DNA of 64,000 nt from Pseudomonas viridiflava (GCF_900580865.1 NZ_UTBZ01000169.1:186001-250000); one strand, 5' to 3'. Positions 21,401-26,187 are shown, counted from the first letter of the stretch. Made by a program: numbers and translations. Notes: generated by a model not told the origin, from the sequence alone.

Positions 21401-21494
21401 GTTGAGTCAATATGACTCTGTTGCAGGGCATGTCACCTTTAGGGTGTATTTAGATAAAACCACAGGAACGGTGACAAACTTCCACCCAAAGTAA
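12414..21494 (+). CDS. cdiA: CdiA-type filamentous haemagglutinin with Hint domain and C-terminal toxin
   Basis: A 3026-residue two-partner-secretion exoprotein. Residues about 45-300 form the TPS domain, with NPNL and NPYGI motifs. A long beta-helix of FHA-type repeats (LDNS, LNN and G-rich turns) follows to about 2200. A hydrophobic Gly/Ala-rich region (about 2240-2480) matches the DUF637/pretoxin zone. A Hint (intein-like) domain starts at CCFAAGTKV (about 2711) and ends near VHNTGPCDLP (about 2860), with TPSHPFYV inside. The last 165 residues are the toxin; SGTHNLDAF and the matching CdiI gene downstream suggest an EndoU-like RNase of the E. coli STECO31 type, recalled from family resemblance and not tested. 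Base use becomes more AT-rich in the last 500 bases, as expected for an exchangeable tip. Confidence 0.93.
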   Translation: MNIRQPAFLAGQPAAAEKNHEHFLGMPKRGLAFLLANVMFWQPMWAQADGIVVANPNTSLDRAGNGVPIINIATPNASGLSHNQFHDYNVSAQGVILNNVTARTEQSQLGGIILGNPNLRGAAAQTILNEVNGGSPSQLRGYTEVAGQSARVIVANPYGITCNGCGFINAPRVTLTTGKPVLDDGRLDHFQVDQGSVAIDGVGLDASNVDSFEIITRSAQINAQIHAKRLNITTGRNDVNADTLNATARADDGSAKPQLAIDSSALGGMYAGAIKLVGTEAGVGVKLAGELAASAGDIQIDANGQLSMANVTASNAVDIKAKSLDAQGPVYAGTQLSVQTAEQLVNRQSLAARDNVRLSSGGQLTNNGVIEAGVNADNTRNSTGDLSINGAAVSNTGSLLASRSLNTAAAGLIDNQGGVIQAKNVSLSAARLVNQGAAARIYGETLLAFSAPAIVNLDGLIRFADGQAATLSVDSLDNRQGRIELAGGSLELNARELQNADGKIIAGHLDIDAQQLDNSRGLIGSSQSDANVVARERLDNSKGKIQAKTTLAVSGGELLNRGGTLAADQIKVTAARLDNSTKGVISAENGAAELALAQDLDNHDGKVQTSTHLKVAAQSINNGKGSLTGKTLEVTSRGALDNTQGAISSADTVITSADMDNSQGLIQGNDRLKLTAQDLENSGGKLLGGELDASLTNLTGNNDGTISAENGKLSLTVQRHLNNALGQLQASQGDVDIYTGSFDNRGGVVGAQQLLVMAKEGHVDNRGGRMISDGLNLHAASLDNSGNGLLAAGDDGARLILKQTAPGQSRLLNNNGRIQSDAGLHIESDVVDNSAGVLLGKTIDVTATQLSNNDKGGIVGNGGDVAVTIYGVFSNVTGVVDAGEQRLLLEQFTALDNRGGTLRGKGLDITGTSINNNDAGQIVAGNGGLKITGKTLMNQQGVILANGSHAELALGSGTLQNQGGTLQADSLEITSADLDNSAVNAKAGLISSLIDDLTLTVTHLTNRAGKLFGKDQLIFSGTSLDNTGGEISGNQLGLEAVGQILNQGGLIESATSLKLTAGGLDNSASGQIRALGGTSSQIKLSGNLNNQSGVIEIGSQDLVLSGAQLNNLSGSVRHAAQGLFDLDLTNLTGTQGSLTGLGKGLWDVGSVNGVGTWQLNGGLTYTSAQDLSLNAGDRIASASTLNLNVVNLSNAGQLASDGDLTLNLGGNLLNSGKVSAQQKLTINANDVIQQDGRLVSGGDTAMTLRGTLDNLGRLIANQNLTVTAAQINNKGTLGAQGNLEFNVTNGISNSADTLLFSGGTMKLHSNSLNNYYGDIYSRGNLSFDAVGGGRAAVFSNLSGTIEGEGDIDINAVSVENAKSVFEMTQGGSSGSIRWICGQHCGGHDGWKKGTIIIDRTYNDVVLKDSTASRFVAGKNLTIHASGVENRYSMMAANGNLTVTADRLLNLGAESRSGASTETIGTPGRIDNSLWDRMEFVEVPAFNAQTQQGNFDEARFNELVEVTNDSRFSHPENVKINWSPNGNTLYPATLQAGGTVSLNVTDSIQNGKLYNNTYDQLSGNLDSEKATGVGVVDINLGKRSSAASVQVAKDVTRIEKVDADGVKQISFVPVDFRGVPFAAVDPTASSTFRLPKGPYGMFVQSQNPQSRYLIETNPELTQTALFMSSDYLLGKLDFSADEAARRLGDGRYESRLISDAVLAQTGQRFLAGGLNNDYEQFRYLMDNALASKNELNLAVGVTLTSEQVAALTHDIVWMEERVVDGQKVLVPVLYLAQAESRNVRGGSLIQGRDLEMITGNDLVNVGTLRATNNLSADVKGSLYNGGLAEANERLSVMATDSIRNALAGDIRGNQVSLSTLKGDIVNDRTAVTYSPGQGLLTSTDDGGSVSARDTLSIKSGRDLTNSGTITSGADANLSATRDINLLAVQDVNEIHKIENGGHRSTVTTTVENLASSVRSGGNLKLDAGRDINVVASTAEAKGDLLADAKQDLNMASASDEHNVETNNKKGKKRVHEEDNHTVQKAAEFIAGGDVKTSSGRDTTLVASKISAGNEAYVYAGNNLNLLAAQNKDYTLYDMKEKGGFGSLKLKRDEVTQITHVGSEINTGGNLSLVSKGDQLYQVAKLDSGKDIVLDSGGSITFEGVKDLRDESHTKTNNNAGWVSAKGRGNTDETLRQTQMIAKGNIVIKAVDGLKIDIKDVNQESVSQTIDAMVKADPQLAWLKDAEARGDVDWRRVKEIHESFKYENSGVGPAAQIAIAIMMSFVMGPGGLALVSGGAGGVIATSLATTAVTSTINNKGNLGAAFKETFSADSLKSAAIAGFTAGVLNYADANWFAGGTSKTANILTSSNFTDVAIRTTGRAIISSGISTTIGGGSFGDNFGAALLGEASSVAMATGFNFVGDKTIKFPEGGVVKVVAHALMGGLLSEAMGGDFATGAAAAGLNEAAMNVLVKFAGGNDQLHLMMSQLTGLVAAAAVDGDLQQGANIARNATQYNWLLHREVVAADKARAACGSGEGAQACRDNITRAVAALDGERQREMEEFGRKIQLQALQEGWTREQYNAAMASYFSGIDPRELTTVYPPSMDPGFLAREAGIGVGNNAVALPGEAVKAAESIWKAVSSPLDTIGAIAGGIGGLAVGFKDWITSPIPSHTLEKQFDKVATASAQELGGMAFDAATGLVTAYIGGRAVEWVGGKWVSAKGTAGTPVTKGPCCFAAGTKVSTPQGDRVIESLKVGDVVWSKPEKGGKPFAAAILATHQRSDQPIYRLKLKSVRGAGAVEGETLLVTPSHPFYVPAKRDFIPVKDLEPGDLLQSLADGDTENTSSEVESLELYLPEGKTYNLTVDVGHTFYVGELKTWVHNTGPCDLPPDYFAGGAKVSADFPEGLSFNPNIKSHLSSFDGFTQKNGISGTHNLDAFNQAAATNGLKILSETPTSVAGVTTVRYQIPAYDRAGNIVGFKDKVFPKTVYDPKIFADQKILDLGQQAAASGYKEALSKGLSQYDSVAGHVTFRVYLDKTTGTVTNFHPK

Positions 21495-21507
21495 AGGTGA
21501 GGTGCTT

Positions 21508-21870
21508 ATGAAAGAATTGTTCGGTCAGCCATATGGCGAGTCAGATCCCTACTGGGCGGTTAAAGGGTATTTTGACAGAATGTATAATGATGGCTACTTC
21601 ATGGAGGCGGTTGGCTATATCGTTAAGAGGTGGGGGTTCAGTACGGATGGGGCATACTGTAACTTCCCTGATGAAAATAGTCTGTTTGATGAGGAGCACT
21701 TTGAGGGAGTTGAATTTGCTTATGGCTATCCGCCTATCGATGAATGCACAGTTGTCGTGAGTGAAGCTATTTGTTCAGAATACATTCGATTAGCTTGTGA
21801 GAAATATCTTCAACGCCATCCTGAAGATACCGCGAAAATAAAAGAACTTTTGGATAAAATCTCTTTCTAG
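21508..21870 (+). CDS. cdiI: CDI immunity protein (ribonuclease-toxin CdiI type)
   Basis: A 120-residue acidic protein starting 13 bp after the cdiA stop. The pattern MKELFGQPYGESDPYWAVK, AYCNFPDE and FAYGYPP followed by CEKYLQRHPEDT fits the family annotated as ribonuclease-toxin immunity protein CdiI. The ATG at 21508 is preferred to an in-frame GTG six bases earlier because AGGTGAGGTG supplies the ribosome-binding site. It should bind and neutralise the CdiA toxin tip in the cytoplasm. No signal peptide is present. The gene is AT-rich relative to the region before 20 kb. Confidence 0.85.
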   Translation: MKELFGQPYGESDPYWAVKGYFDRMYNDGYFMEAVGYIVKRWGFSTDGAYCNFPDENSLFDEEHFEGVEFAYGYPPIDECTVVVSEAICSEYIRLACEKYLQRHPEDTAKIKELLDKISF

Positions 21871-21927
21871 TTTTGCATAACAAATAGCCTAGGCCCTGCC
21901 GGGGCTATTTGATCCAAAAGCGACAGG

Positions 21928-22024
21928 AATAAATGGGGGAATAAATGGGGGCAGACCCTGATAGATAAATGGGGACAAACCACGTTTAGAAAGCGCTCTG
22001 AAAATGTGGTCTGTCCCCGTTTTA
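21928..22024 (+). repeat. RAYT-linked palindrome, copy 1 (with a partial extra arm)
   Basis: The full copy (21964-22024) has left arm GGGGACAAACCACGTTT and right arm AAATGTGGTCTGTCCCC separated by about 14 bases, followed by a T-rich tail. Two degenerate left-arm starts (AATAAATGGGGG) precede it at 21928-21963. It lies immediately after the immunity gene and in front of a displaced CdiA fragment. The tail of T makes the hairpin look like a + strand terminator. Confidence 0.85.
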
Positions 22025-22427
22025 CTCCAGCGCTCAGGGGTTCGCTTCGGCCGGCATTAAAACGGTCATAGGCGGTGGTAGCTATAGCCAGAATCTGAAA
22101 GAGGGCCTGATCTTTCAGGCAGGAAATGTCGTTGCCGCTACCGCGTTCAACTTTGTAGGCGGTTACGCTCAGAAAAACTGGCAAATAGCGAAAAATGCCG
22201 GTGACTCGGTCGGCATGGCCATATGGGCCGAAGGTGGTGCCGCTCGCACCGCTCTGCACGCGTTGATGGGGGGCGCCGTCTCCAGCATTACTGGTGGTGA
22301 CTTCAAAAGCGGAGCAATTGCCGCCGGCGCAAGCCAAGCCATGGCAGGCGCGCTTAACTCGACATTTAACGATCAGCCGAATTTACGTCAGGCGTTCTCC
22401 CAGATAGTTGGTTTGACCGCCGCTTGG
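22025..22427 (+). pseudogene. Displaced CdiA pretoxin-region fragment
   Basis: The + strand frame containing MAIWAEGGAARTALHALMGGAVSS encodes about 130 residues similar to CdiA residues about 2360-2490 of the intact gene: IGGGSYSQNLKEG... and ATAFNFVGGYAQKNW align with IGGGSFGDNFGAA and ATGFNFVGDKTIKF, and HALMGG and SQIVGLTAA align with HALMGG and SQLTGLVAA. There is no start region or toxin tip. Palindrome copies abut both ends. It is best read as the remnant of an older or alternative cdiA 3' end left behind by cassette exchange. Confidence 0.85.
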
Positions 22428-22488
22428 GATAAATGGGGACAGACCACGTTTAGAAAACATTCCGAAGACGTGGTCTGTCCCCTTTTTA
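22428..22488 (+). repeat. RAYT-linked palindrome, copy 2
   Basis: Full copy: GATAAATGGGGACAGACC on the left and GTGGTCTGTCCCCTTTTTA on the right, with loop AGAAAACATTCCGAAG. The arms pair over about 17 bp with one mismatch in the right arm (GACGTGG). It ends the displaced CdiA fragment in frame. Confidence 0.9.
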
Positions 22489-22516
22489 TGCTGGCGGAGC
22501 ACATGAAGTTAATTTT

Positions 22517-22588
22517 ATGGATAAAACCCCTCGTACGAATCCTGAGCTTTATAATGTTAATATTGATAGTTTGAGGTTGTTGAAATGA
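22517..22588 (+). pseudogene. Remnant tail of a toxin cassette
   Basis: A short frame (MDKTPRTNPELYN..., 23 codons) ends in TGA that overlaps the ATG of the next frame as ATGA, the arrangement expected for a toxin C-terminus and its immunity gene. It is cut off upstream near palindrome copy 2. No family could be recognised from so short a stretch. Confidence 0.4.
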
Positions 22589-22674
22589 TTGACCTTGTTG
22601 CGTGTATAAGGAATGAGGTGGTGCATGCTGATGGAACGATCTTTGAGGATAAAATGGGGACAGACCACGTTTAG
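22585..22674 (+). pseudogene. Truncated immunity-like gene cut by palindrome copy 3
   Basis: The frame starts MIDLVACIRNEVVHADGTIF and then runs straight into the left arm of palindrome copy 3, ending KMGTDHV and a stop inside the arm. Only about 22 residues of original protein remain. The start overlaps the stop of the preceding toxin remnant. It looks like an immunity gene head whose remainder was lost when the palindrome arrived. Confidence 0.45.
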
Positions 22675-22710
22675 AAAACATTCCGAAAACGTGGTCTGTC
22701 CCCTTTTTAT
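22648..22710 (+). repeat. RAYT-linked palindrome, copy 3
   Basis: GATAAAATGGGGACAGACC then AGAAAACATTCCGAAAAC and GTGGTCTGTCCCCTTTTTA: arms pair perfectly over 17 bp (GGGGACAGACCACGTTT with AAACGTGGTCTGTCCCC). The one-base insertion GATAAAATGG distinguishes it from other copies. Confidence 0.9.
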
Positions 22711-22763
22711 TCTTTTTATTTTTATGTCCCTTTTCACCTTGTTAATAAGTTGAAGGAGTTAAG

Positions 22764-23267
22764 ATGAACATTCCAGTGGCCAAAAATGAAGGTAGGCCTT
22801 TAATAGAGATAATAGAAGCGCTAGGCGAAACCGAGTGGCGTAAAGGCGCTTTCAGTGAGTTTGTTGCAAAGGAGCGGGGCGAGTGGGTGCTGAAAGTGCA
22901 AAGTCAATTTCCCCCGACAGTATCTTTTCGATTTAAAAATAATTGCTCTGAAAATGTTGGTCGTTTAAGAGAAGCAGTGAGTAGCTACAGCGGAAAGATA
23001 AAGTGGATTCTAAGCGAATATAAAAGTGAGTTATCTATGAGGACGAACTTCGTAATAGAGCCTTTTTTATTGCTGGAAATGAGTTCGGAGGCGGAAGCCT
23101 TGGGGTTATCTTCTAAACAGTATGTTGCAAAATTTTATTCAGAGTTTGGTGCTGTGGCTTTTGAGGATATTGCAGGTCTAGCGATGCATGTTCGTCAAGA
23201 ATTTCAAGAGATTGAGTGGATAAATGGGGACAGGATGGTAAAGGGGGGCAGACCACGTTTAACGTAA
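22764..23267 (+). CDS. Orphan immunity-like protein with palindrome-derived C-terminus
   Basis: A 167-residue protein with no recognised family. A strong ribosome-binding site (GAAGGAG) precedes the ATG, and codon use is AT-rich like other immunity genes here. Residues 1-152 look like a real globular protein; the last 15 residues (from INGDRMVKGG) are encoded by the left arm of palindrome copy 4, so the native C-terminus has been replaced. Its position among CDI remnants and its size suggest an immunity protein for a toxin no longer present. Function is inference. Confidence 0.65.
   Translation: MNIPVAKNEGRPLIEIIEALGETEWRKGAFSEFVAKERGEWVLKVQSQFPPTVSFRFKNNCSENVGRLREAVSSYSGKIKWILSEYKSELSMRTNFVIEPFLLLEMSSEAEALGLSSKQYVAKFYSEFGAVAFEDIAGLAMHVRQEFQEIEWINGDRMVKGGRPRLT
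23219..23262 (+). repeat. RAYT-linked palindrome, copy 4, left arm
   Basis: GATAAATGGGGACAGGATGG followed by AGGGGGGCAGACCACGTTTAA forms a doubled, slightly degenerate left arm. The matching right arm is not here but at 24049-24100, on the other side of the RAYT gene, so the transposase occupies what is the loop in the other copies. Confidence 0.8.
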
Positions 23268-23355
23268 TTGACTGCAACAATAGGTAAAAATTTGCTGTTA
23301 TTTATACCTTGCGGCCCGCTAAGCTTTCAGTTCGACCAATTGAAAGGATTCATCG

Positions 23356-24111
23356 ATGCCGCGTAGACCCCGAGTTTTGATACCAGGCGTACCATTGCAC
23401 TTGATTCAGCGAGGAAACAATAGATCTGTCTGTTTTTTTACCGAGGAAGATTACCTTTTTTATTTGTCGCTTTTGGTCGAGCAGGCTTCTAAAAATGATT
23501 GTGATATTCATGCGTGGTGCTTAATGACCAATCACGTTCATTTGTTAGTCAGTCCTCATAATGCCAACAGCGCGAGCCTGCTGATGAAAGGTGTCGGGCA
23601 GCGATACGTCCAATATATAAATCGTACGTATAGTCGCAGCGGAAGTTTGTGGGAAGGCCGGTTTCGTTCATGCCTTGTTGAGAGTGAACGATATTTGTTG
23701 TGCTGTTATCGATACATCGAAATGAATCCCGTTAGAGCGAAAATGGTAAATCATCCGGCAGAATATCGCTGGTCAAGTTACCGTGTTAACGCACAATCAG
23801 AGCGATCACACATTGTTACCCCTCATGCTCAGTATTTGGCGCTTGGAGGGCAGGGCGGGCAGCCGGCAGATGCTTACCGCGAACTGTTCAAAAATGACTT
23901 AGAATCAGAATTGGTTGACCAGATTCGTGACGCGACCAATGGAAATAATGTTTTTGGCGGTTCAAAGTTTGCTGTTGATGTCGAGGCAATGATCGGTCGT
24001 CGCGTGCAGCGAGGGTGCCCGGGACGGCCAAAAAATCGACCATCTAGTGAAAACGTGGTCTGTCCCCGGTTTTTCCCGGTTTTTCTGTCCCCGGTTTTTC
24101 TCCAATGGTAA
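23356..24111 (+). CDS. RAYT (REP-associated tyrosine transposase, IS200-like Y1 family)
   Basis: A 251-residue Y1/HUH single-strand transposase of the TnpA-REP type. The opening PRRPRVLIPGVPLHLIQRGNN is diagnostic; H60-V61-H62 in MTNHVHLLV is the metal-binding HUH pair, and the catalytic Tyr is Y118 or Y120 in CYRYIEMNPVRA. A good AAAGGA site precedes the ATG. The final residues (SSENVVCPRFF... to the stop) are read from the right arm of its own palindrome. RAYTs of this type are thought to process REP-like hairpins; the palindrome copies around it are the natural substrate. Probably intact. Confidence 0.92.
   Translation: MPRRPRVLIPGVPLHLIQRGNNRSVCFFTEEDYLFYLSLLVEQASKNDCDIHAWCLMTNHVHLLVSPHNANSASLLMKGVGQRYVQYINRTYSRSGSLWEGRFRSCLVESERYLLCCYRYIEMNPVRAKMVNHPAEYRWSSYRVNAQSERSHIVTPHAQYLALGGQGGQPADAYRELFKNDLESELVDQIRDATNGNNVFGGSKFAVDVEAMIGRRVQRGCPGRPKNRPSSENVVCPRFFPVFLSPVFLQW
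24049..24100 (+). repeat. RAYT-linked palindrome, copy 4, right arm
   Basis: GAAAACGTGGTCTGTCCCCGG followed by T-runs and a second partial CTGTCCCCGGTTTTT. It mirrors the left arm at 23219-23262. The arm lies inside the 3' end of the transposase gene. Confidence 0.85.
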
Positions 24112-24128
24112 AGAGACGAGGATCAACA

Positions 24129-24452
24129 GTGATTAGTCTTCCAGAGTTGAATGAATTGCTTATTGCTCACAATTGCTTACATGCAATTAGTATTGAGTTG
24201 GATGTGGATGGGATGGCTTATGATTTGTCGCTATCGATTTCGGCCTCCGAGAAGATCGGGGCTGATGTCGTGCGTATCAAATTCATTGATGTTAGCCAGG
24301 TTACGTCCCGTGATTTTGGCGGCGGATTAACTCAGCTGATGCATATGAAGGTTAGTAAGCTAGATTCTGGCTTTGACAGGATGCGTTATCAATTGAATGA
24401 TCTTGAAGATAGAAAATTATCGTTTTATTTTTCATCGTTCTCGGTTGCTTAG
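24129..24452 (+). CDS. Orphan immunity-like small protein
   Basis: A 107-residue protein if started at GTG 24129 (MISLPELNELLIAHNC), which has GACGAGGA upstream; an ATG at 24105 in the same frame overlaps the transposase end and is less likely. It is acidic, lacks a signal peptide and has no family I recognise. Size, AT-rich codons and position among CDI remnants suggest an immunity protein without its toxin. The frame is uninterrupted and ends before palindrome copy 5. Confidence 0.6.
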   Translation: MISLPELNELLIAHNCLHAISIELDVDGMAYDLSLSISASEKIGADVVRIKFIDVSQVTSRDFGGGLTQLMHMKVSKLDSGFDRMRYQLNDLEDRKLSFYFSSFSVA

Positions 24453-24478
24453 GCGGTGCAAAAGAACTTGGGAAGGAG

Positions 24479-24537
24479 GATAAATGGGGACAGACCACGT
24501 TTAGAAAGCGCTCTGAAAGGGGTCTGTCCCCTTTTTA
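24479..24537 (+). repeat. RAYT-linked palindrome, copy 5 (degenerate right arm)
   Basis: Left arm GGGGACAGACCACGTTT is intact; the right arm reads CTCTGAAAGGGGTCTGTCCCC, having lost ACGT. A TTTTTA tail follows. It abuts the end of the IS4 remnant. Confidence 0.85.
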
Positions 24538-24540
24538 CGC

Positions 24541-24878
24541 TTACTTAACATGTTTTGGGTGCCCGTTTTTTCTGACATCTGCCCTTGCTGACCGACGTGG
24601 TTTGGTCAGCAAGGGGTAGGTTTGAGGTCTTCGTTTTATGGCTCGCGGCTCGATACGACCAGGCCGATTTCCGACGCGCCTCTGAGCAAGCAGCATCAAT
24701 AAATTCGACAGGCCATCCTCGTCTTCGGAACTGCCATATTGTCGCAGCGCCAGCCATAGCTGAAGGCTGTGTTTGAAGCTCAGTTCGCGAGGTAAACAGT
24801 CAGCTAACAGAGCCGATTGTGCCATCAGCATTCGGATCAGATTGTGAGCTAACAGATAGACCCATAACTCTTTTACGA
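24541..24878 (-). pseudogene. IS4-family transposase, C-terminal remnant
   Basis: About 110 codons on the - strand read KELWVYLLAHNLIRMLMAQSA, then LPRELSFKHSLQLWLALRQ and NRPGRIEPRAIKRRP ending in KNGHPKHVK and a stop, the characteristic C-terminus of IS4-type (DDE) transposases. The catalytic core and both insertion-sequence ends are missing. Its upstream edge coincides with the left arm of palindrome copy 6 and its stop lies four bases from palindrome copy 5, so it sits exactly between two copies. Confidence 0.85.
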
Positions 24879-24923
24879 AATAAATGGGGACAGACCACAC
24901 GTTTAGATAGCACTCTGAAAAAG
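24879..24923 (+). repeat. RAYT-linked palindrome, copy 6 (left half only)
   Basis: AATAAATGGGGACAGACC then ACACGTTTAGATAGCACTCTGAAAAAG: a left arm and loop with no right arm, directly joined head-to-tail to copy 7. It carries an AC insertion in the arm. Confidence 0.8.
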
Positions 24924-24984
24924 GATAAATGGGGACAGACCACGTTTAAAAAGTACTCCGAAAACGTGGTCTGTCCCCTTTTTA
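24924..24984 (+). repeat. RAYT-linked palindrome, copy 7
   Basis: Full copy with perfect arms GGGGACAGACCACGTTT / AAACGTGGTCTGTCCCC, loop AAAAAGTACTCCGA and tail TTTTTA. It immediately precedes the orphan toxin fragment. Confidence 0.9.
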
Positions 24985-25007
24985 CCGCCCGTTTTTTACC
25001 GTTTTTT

Positions 25008-25406
25008 ATGAAGCCGTTCAATGGTGGGGGAGTCCAGCTCAAGTATGGCGATCCTGATGGCGTAGCAGGATCGGTCGTGATTGTGGATAAAGCGGGAGTG
25101 CTGGGATTCGAAGTTCGTGCTGCACAGAATCATCCCTACTACGATGCATCAGGCACTGATATGTTCGCCAGCGCAATGCAACGCCTCGGCAATGAAGGCA
25201 TCAAGGTCAATCAAATCCGTGGGGCTTGGGAGGCGGGCACTGACAGCGTTAACACTGCTCGATATCTCGAGAATATTGCCAATGGAATGTCAAAAGAAAA
25301 TGCTGCTTTGAATACATGGACAGGCCAAATAGCCCAAAAGTACGGATACGGAAAGGTTGATAAAATTGAAACCATTGGAGGCATCAGTTATGTCACCTTT
25401 AAATAA
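25008..25406 (+). pseudogene. Orphan CdiA toxin-tip cassette
   Basis: An open frame of 132 residues from ATG 25008, with no ribosome-binding site, encodes a globular C-terminal domain (VQLKYGDPDGVAGSVVIVDK ... ENIANGMSKENAALNTWTG). It continues in frame from palindrome copy 7 rather than from a CdiA body. The next gene starts inside its last codons, the usual toxin-immunity layout. The toxin family was not recognised. It is probably silent unless recombined onto the 3' end of cdiA. Confidence 0.65.
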
Positions 25407-25656
25407 CAATTTTTTAGCCCAGTTGCTGGAAGGAAAAATGCCGAGCACTGTGCTGAACTTGATGTTGGAGGCTGATCCTGAGTTGGATAAGTATGTTTTA
25501 GCAAATGTTTTTTTGGAAGAGCTTGATCGTTTGGATAGCAAAATTCTTCCTGTAATATGGAAGTGGAAAAGTGCCAAATCGATTAGAGGTATTTCTGACC
25601 AACAACTTGATGAGGCAATACTTGCGCAAATGAGGATGGCCGGCTATATGGTATAG
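25390..25656 (+). CDS. Orphan immunity protein paired with the toxin-tip cassette
   Basis: An 88-residue acidic protein starting MSPLNNNFLAQLLEG. The ATG at 25390 has GGAGG nine bases ahead and overlaps the toxin frame by 17 bp, so translation is coupled. No family is recognised. By position and size it is the cognate immunity protein of the orphan toxin; keeping it would protect the cell from neighbours using that toxin. Confidence 0.65.
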   Translation: MSPLNNNFLAQLLEGKMPSTVLNLMLEADPELDKYVLANVFLEELDRLDSKILPVIWKWKSAKSIRGISDQQLDEAILAQMRMAGYMV

Positions 25657-25692
25657 TTAAAAGTAGAGAGGGTTGTAGTTTTCTACCTTGGA

Positions 25693-25753
25693 GAATAAAT
25701 GGGGACAGACCACATTTAGAAAGCACTCTTAAAACGTGGTCTGTCCCCTTTTT
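25693..25753 (+). repeat. RAYT-linked palindrome, copy 8
   Basis: GAATAAATGGGGACAGACC, then CATTTAGAAAGCACTCTTAA and AACGTGGTCTGTCCCCTTTTT. One mismatch (CACATTT) in the left arm. It separates the orphan pair from the next immunity gene. Confidence 0.88.
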
Positions 25754-25791
25754 GCCCTCTGGAATGAAATCAGTAAAAGAGGTGAAATAAT

Positions 25792-26187
25792 ATGAAGCGT
25801 TCTCTCTCTTGGACAGTCGGTTTTGGCAGAACCTGTGAAGGTGGCACGCAAAGAGATCCATCTTGGAATGATGTCGTTGCGCACCTTGAAGAGTCTTGCC
25901 GAAATTTTGGGAGTGTAACCCTGGATATTGAAGAATTAGCAGGCTTCGAACTCTTGACATTGCAGGTTGTTGCAGAGACAGGCAAGTACGCACTGACTCT
26001 CGGCGTTGATGATGGCGATGACTACGATGTCAAAGTATTTTGCGGCGATAAAAATCGTGGTGGGATCATGCATATCCAAGGCGACGCCGTTGCTGGTTCA
26101 GCCATCTGCTCAAATTTTGAGATTGTCGTGGAGATATTCAAGCAGCTCTTCGACAGTGGCCGAGTGTCGCCAGCGCTCATGAACTGA
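25792..26187 (+). CDS. Immunity-like protein (DUF6911-type)
   Basis: A 131-residue acidic protein. KRSLSWTVGFGRTCEGGTQRDPSW at the start and the C-terminal FEIVVEIFKQLFDSGRVSPALMN resemble the family labelled DUF6911, small proteins often found beside contact-dependent toxins; this is recalled resemblance, not a search result. It is the last gene of the CDI graveyard and is followed by a clear terminator. No matching toxin fragment is seen next to it, so it is another orphan immunity gene. Confidence 0.65.
   Translation: MKRSLSWTVGFGRTCEGGTQRDPSWNDVVAHLEESCRNFGSVTLDIEELAGFELLTLQVVAETGKYALTLGVDDGDDYDVKVFCGDKNRGGIMHIQGDAVAGSAICSNFEIVVEIFKQLFDSGRVSPALMN

Noticed and set aside
22549..25042. Several small - strand frames containing KRGQTTFSECFLNVVCPH
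   Set aside because: They are translations of the palindrome arms and end or start within them; no independent protein sequence.
21901..25753. Palindromes as ordinary terminators of immunity genes
   Set aside because: The T-rich tails could terminate transcription, but the copies also lie inside pseudogenes and around the RAYT gene and share a conserved loop, which fits a mobile repeat better; terminator activity may be a side effect.
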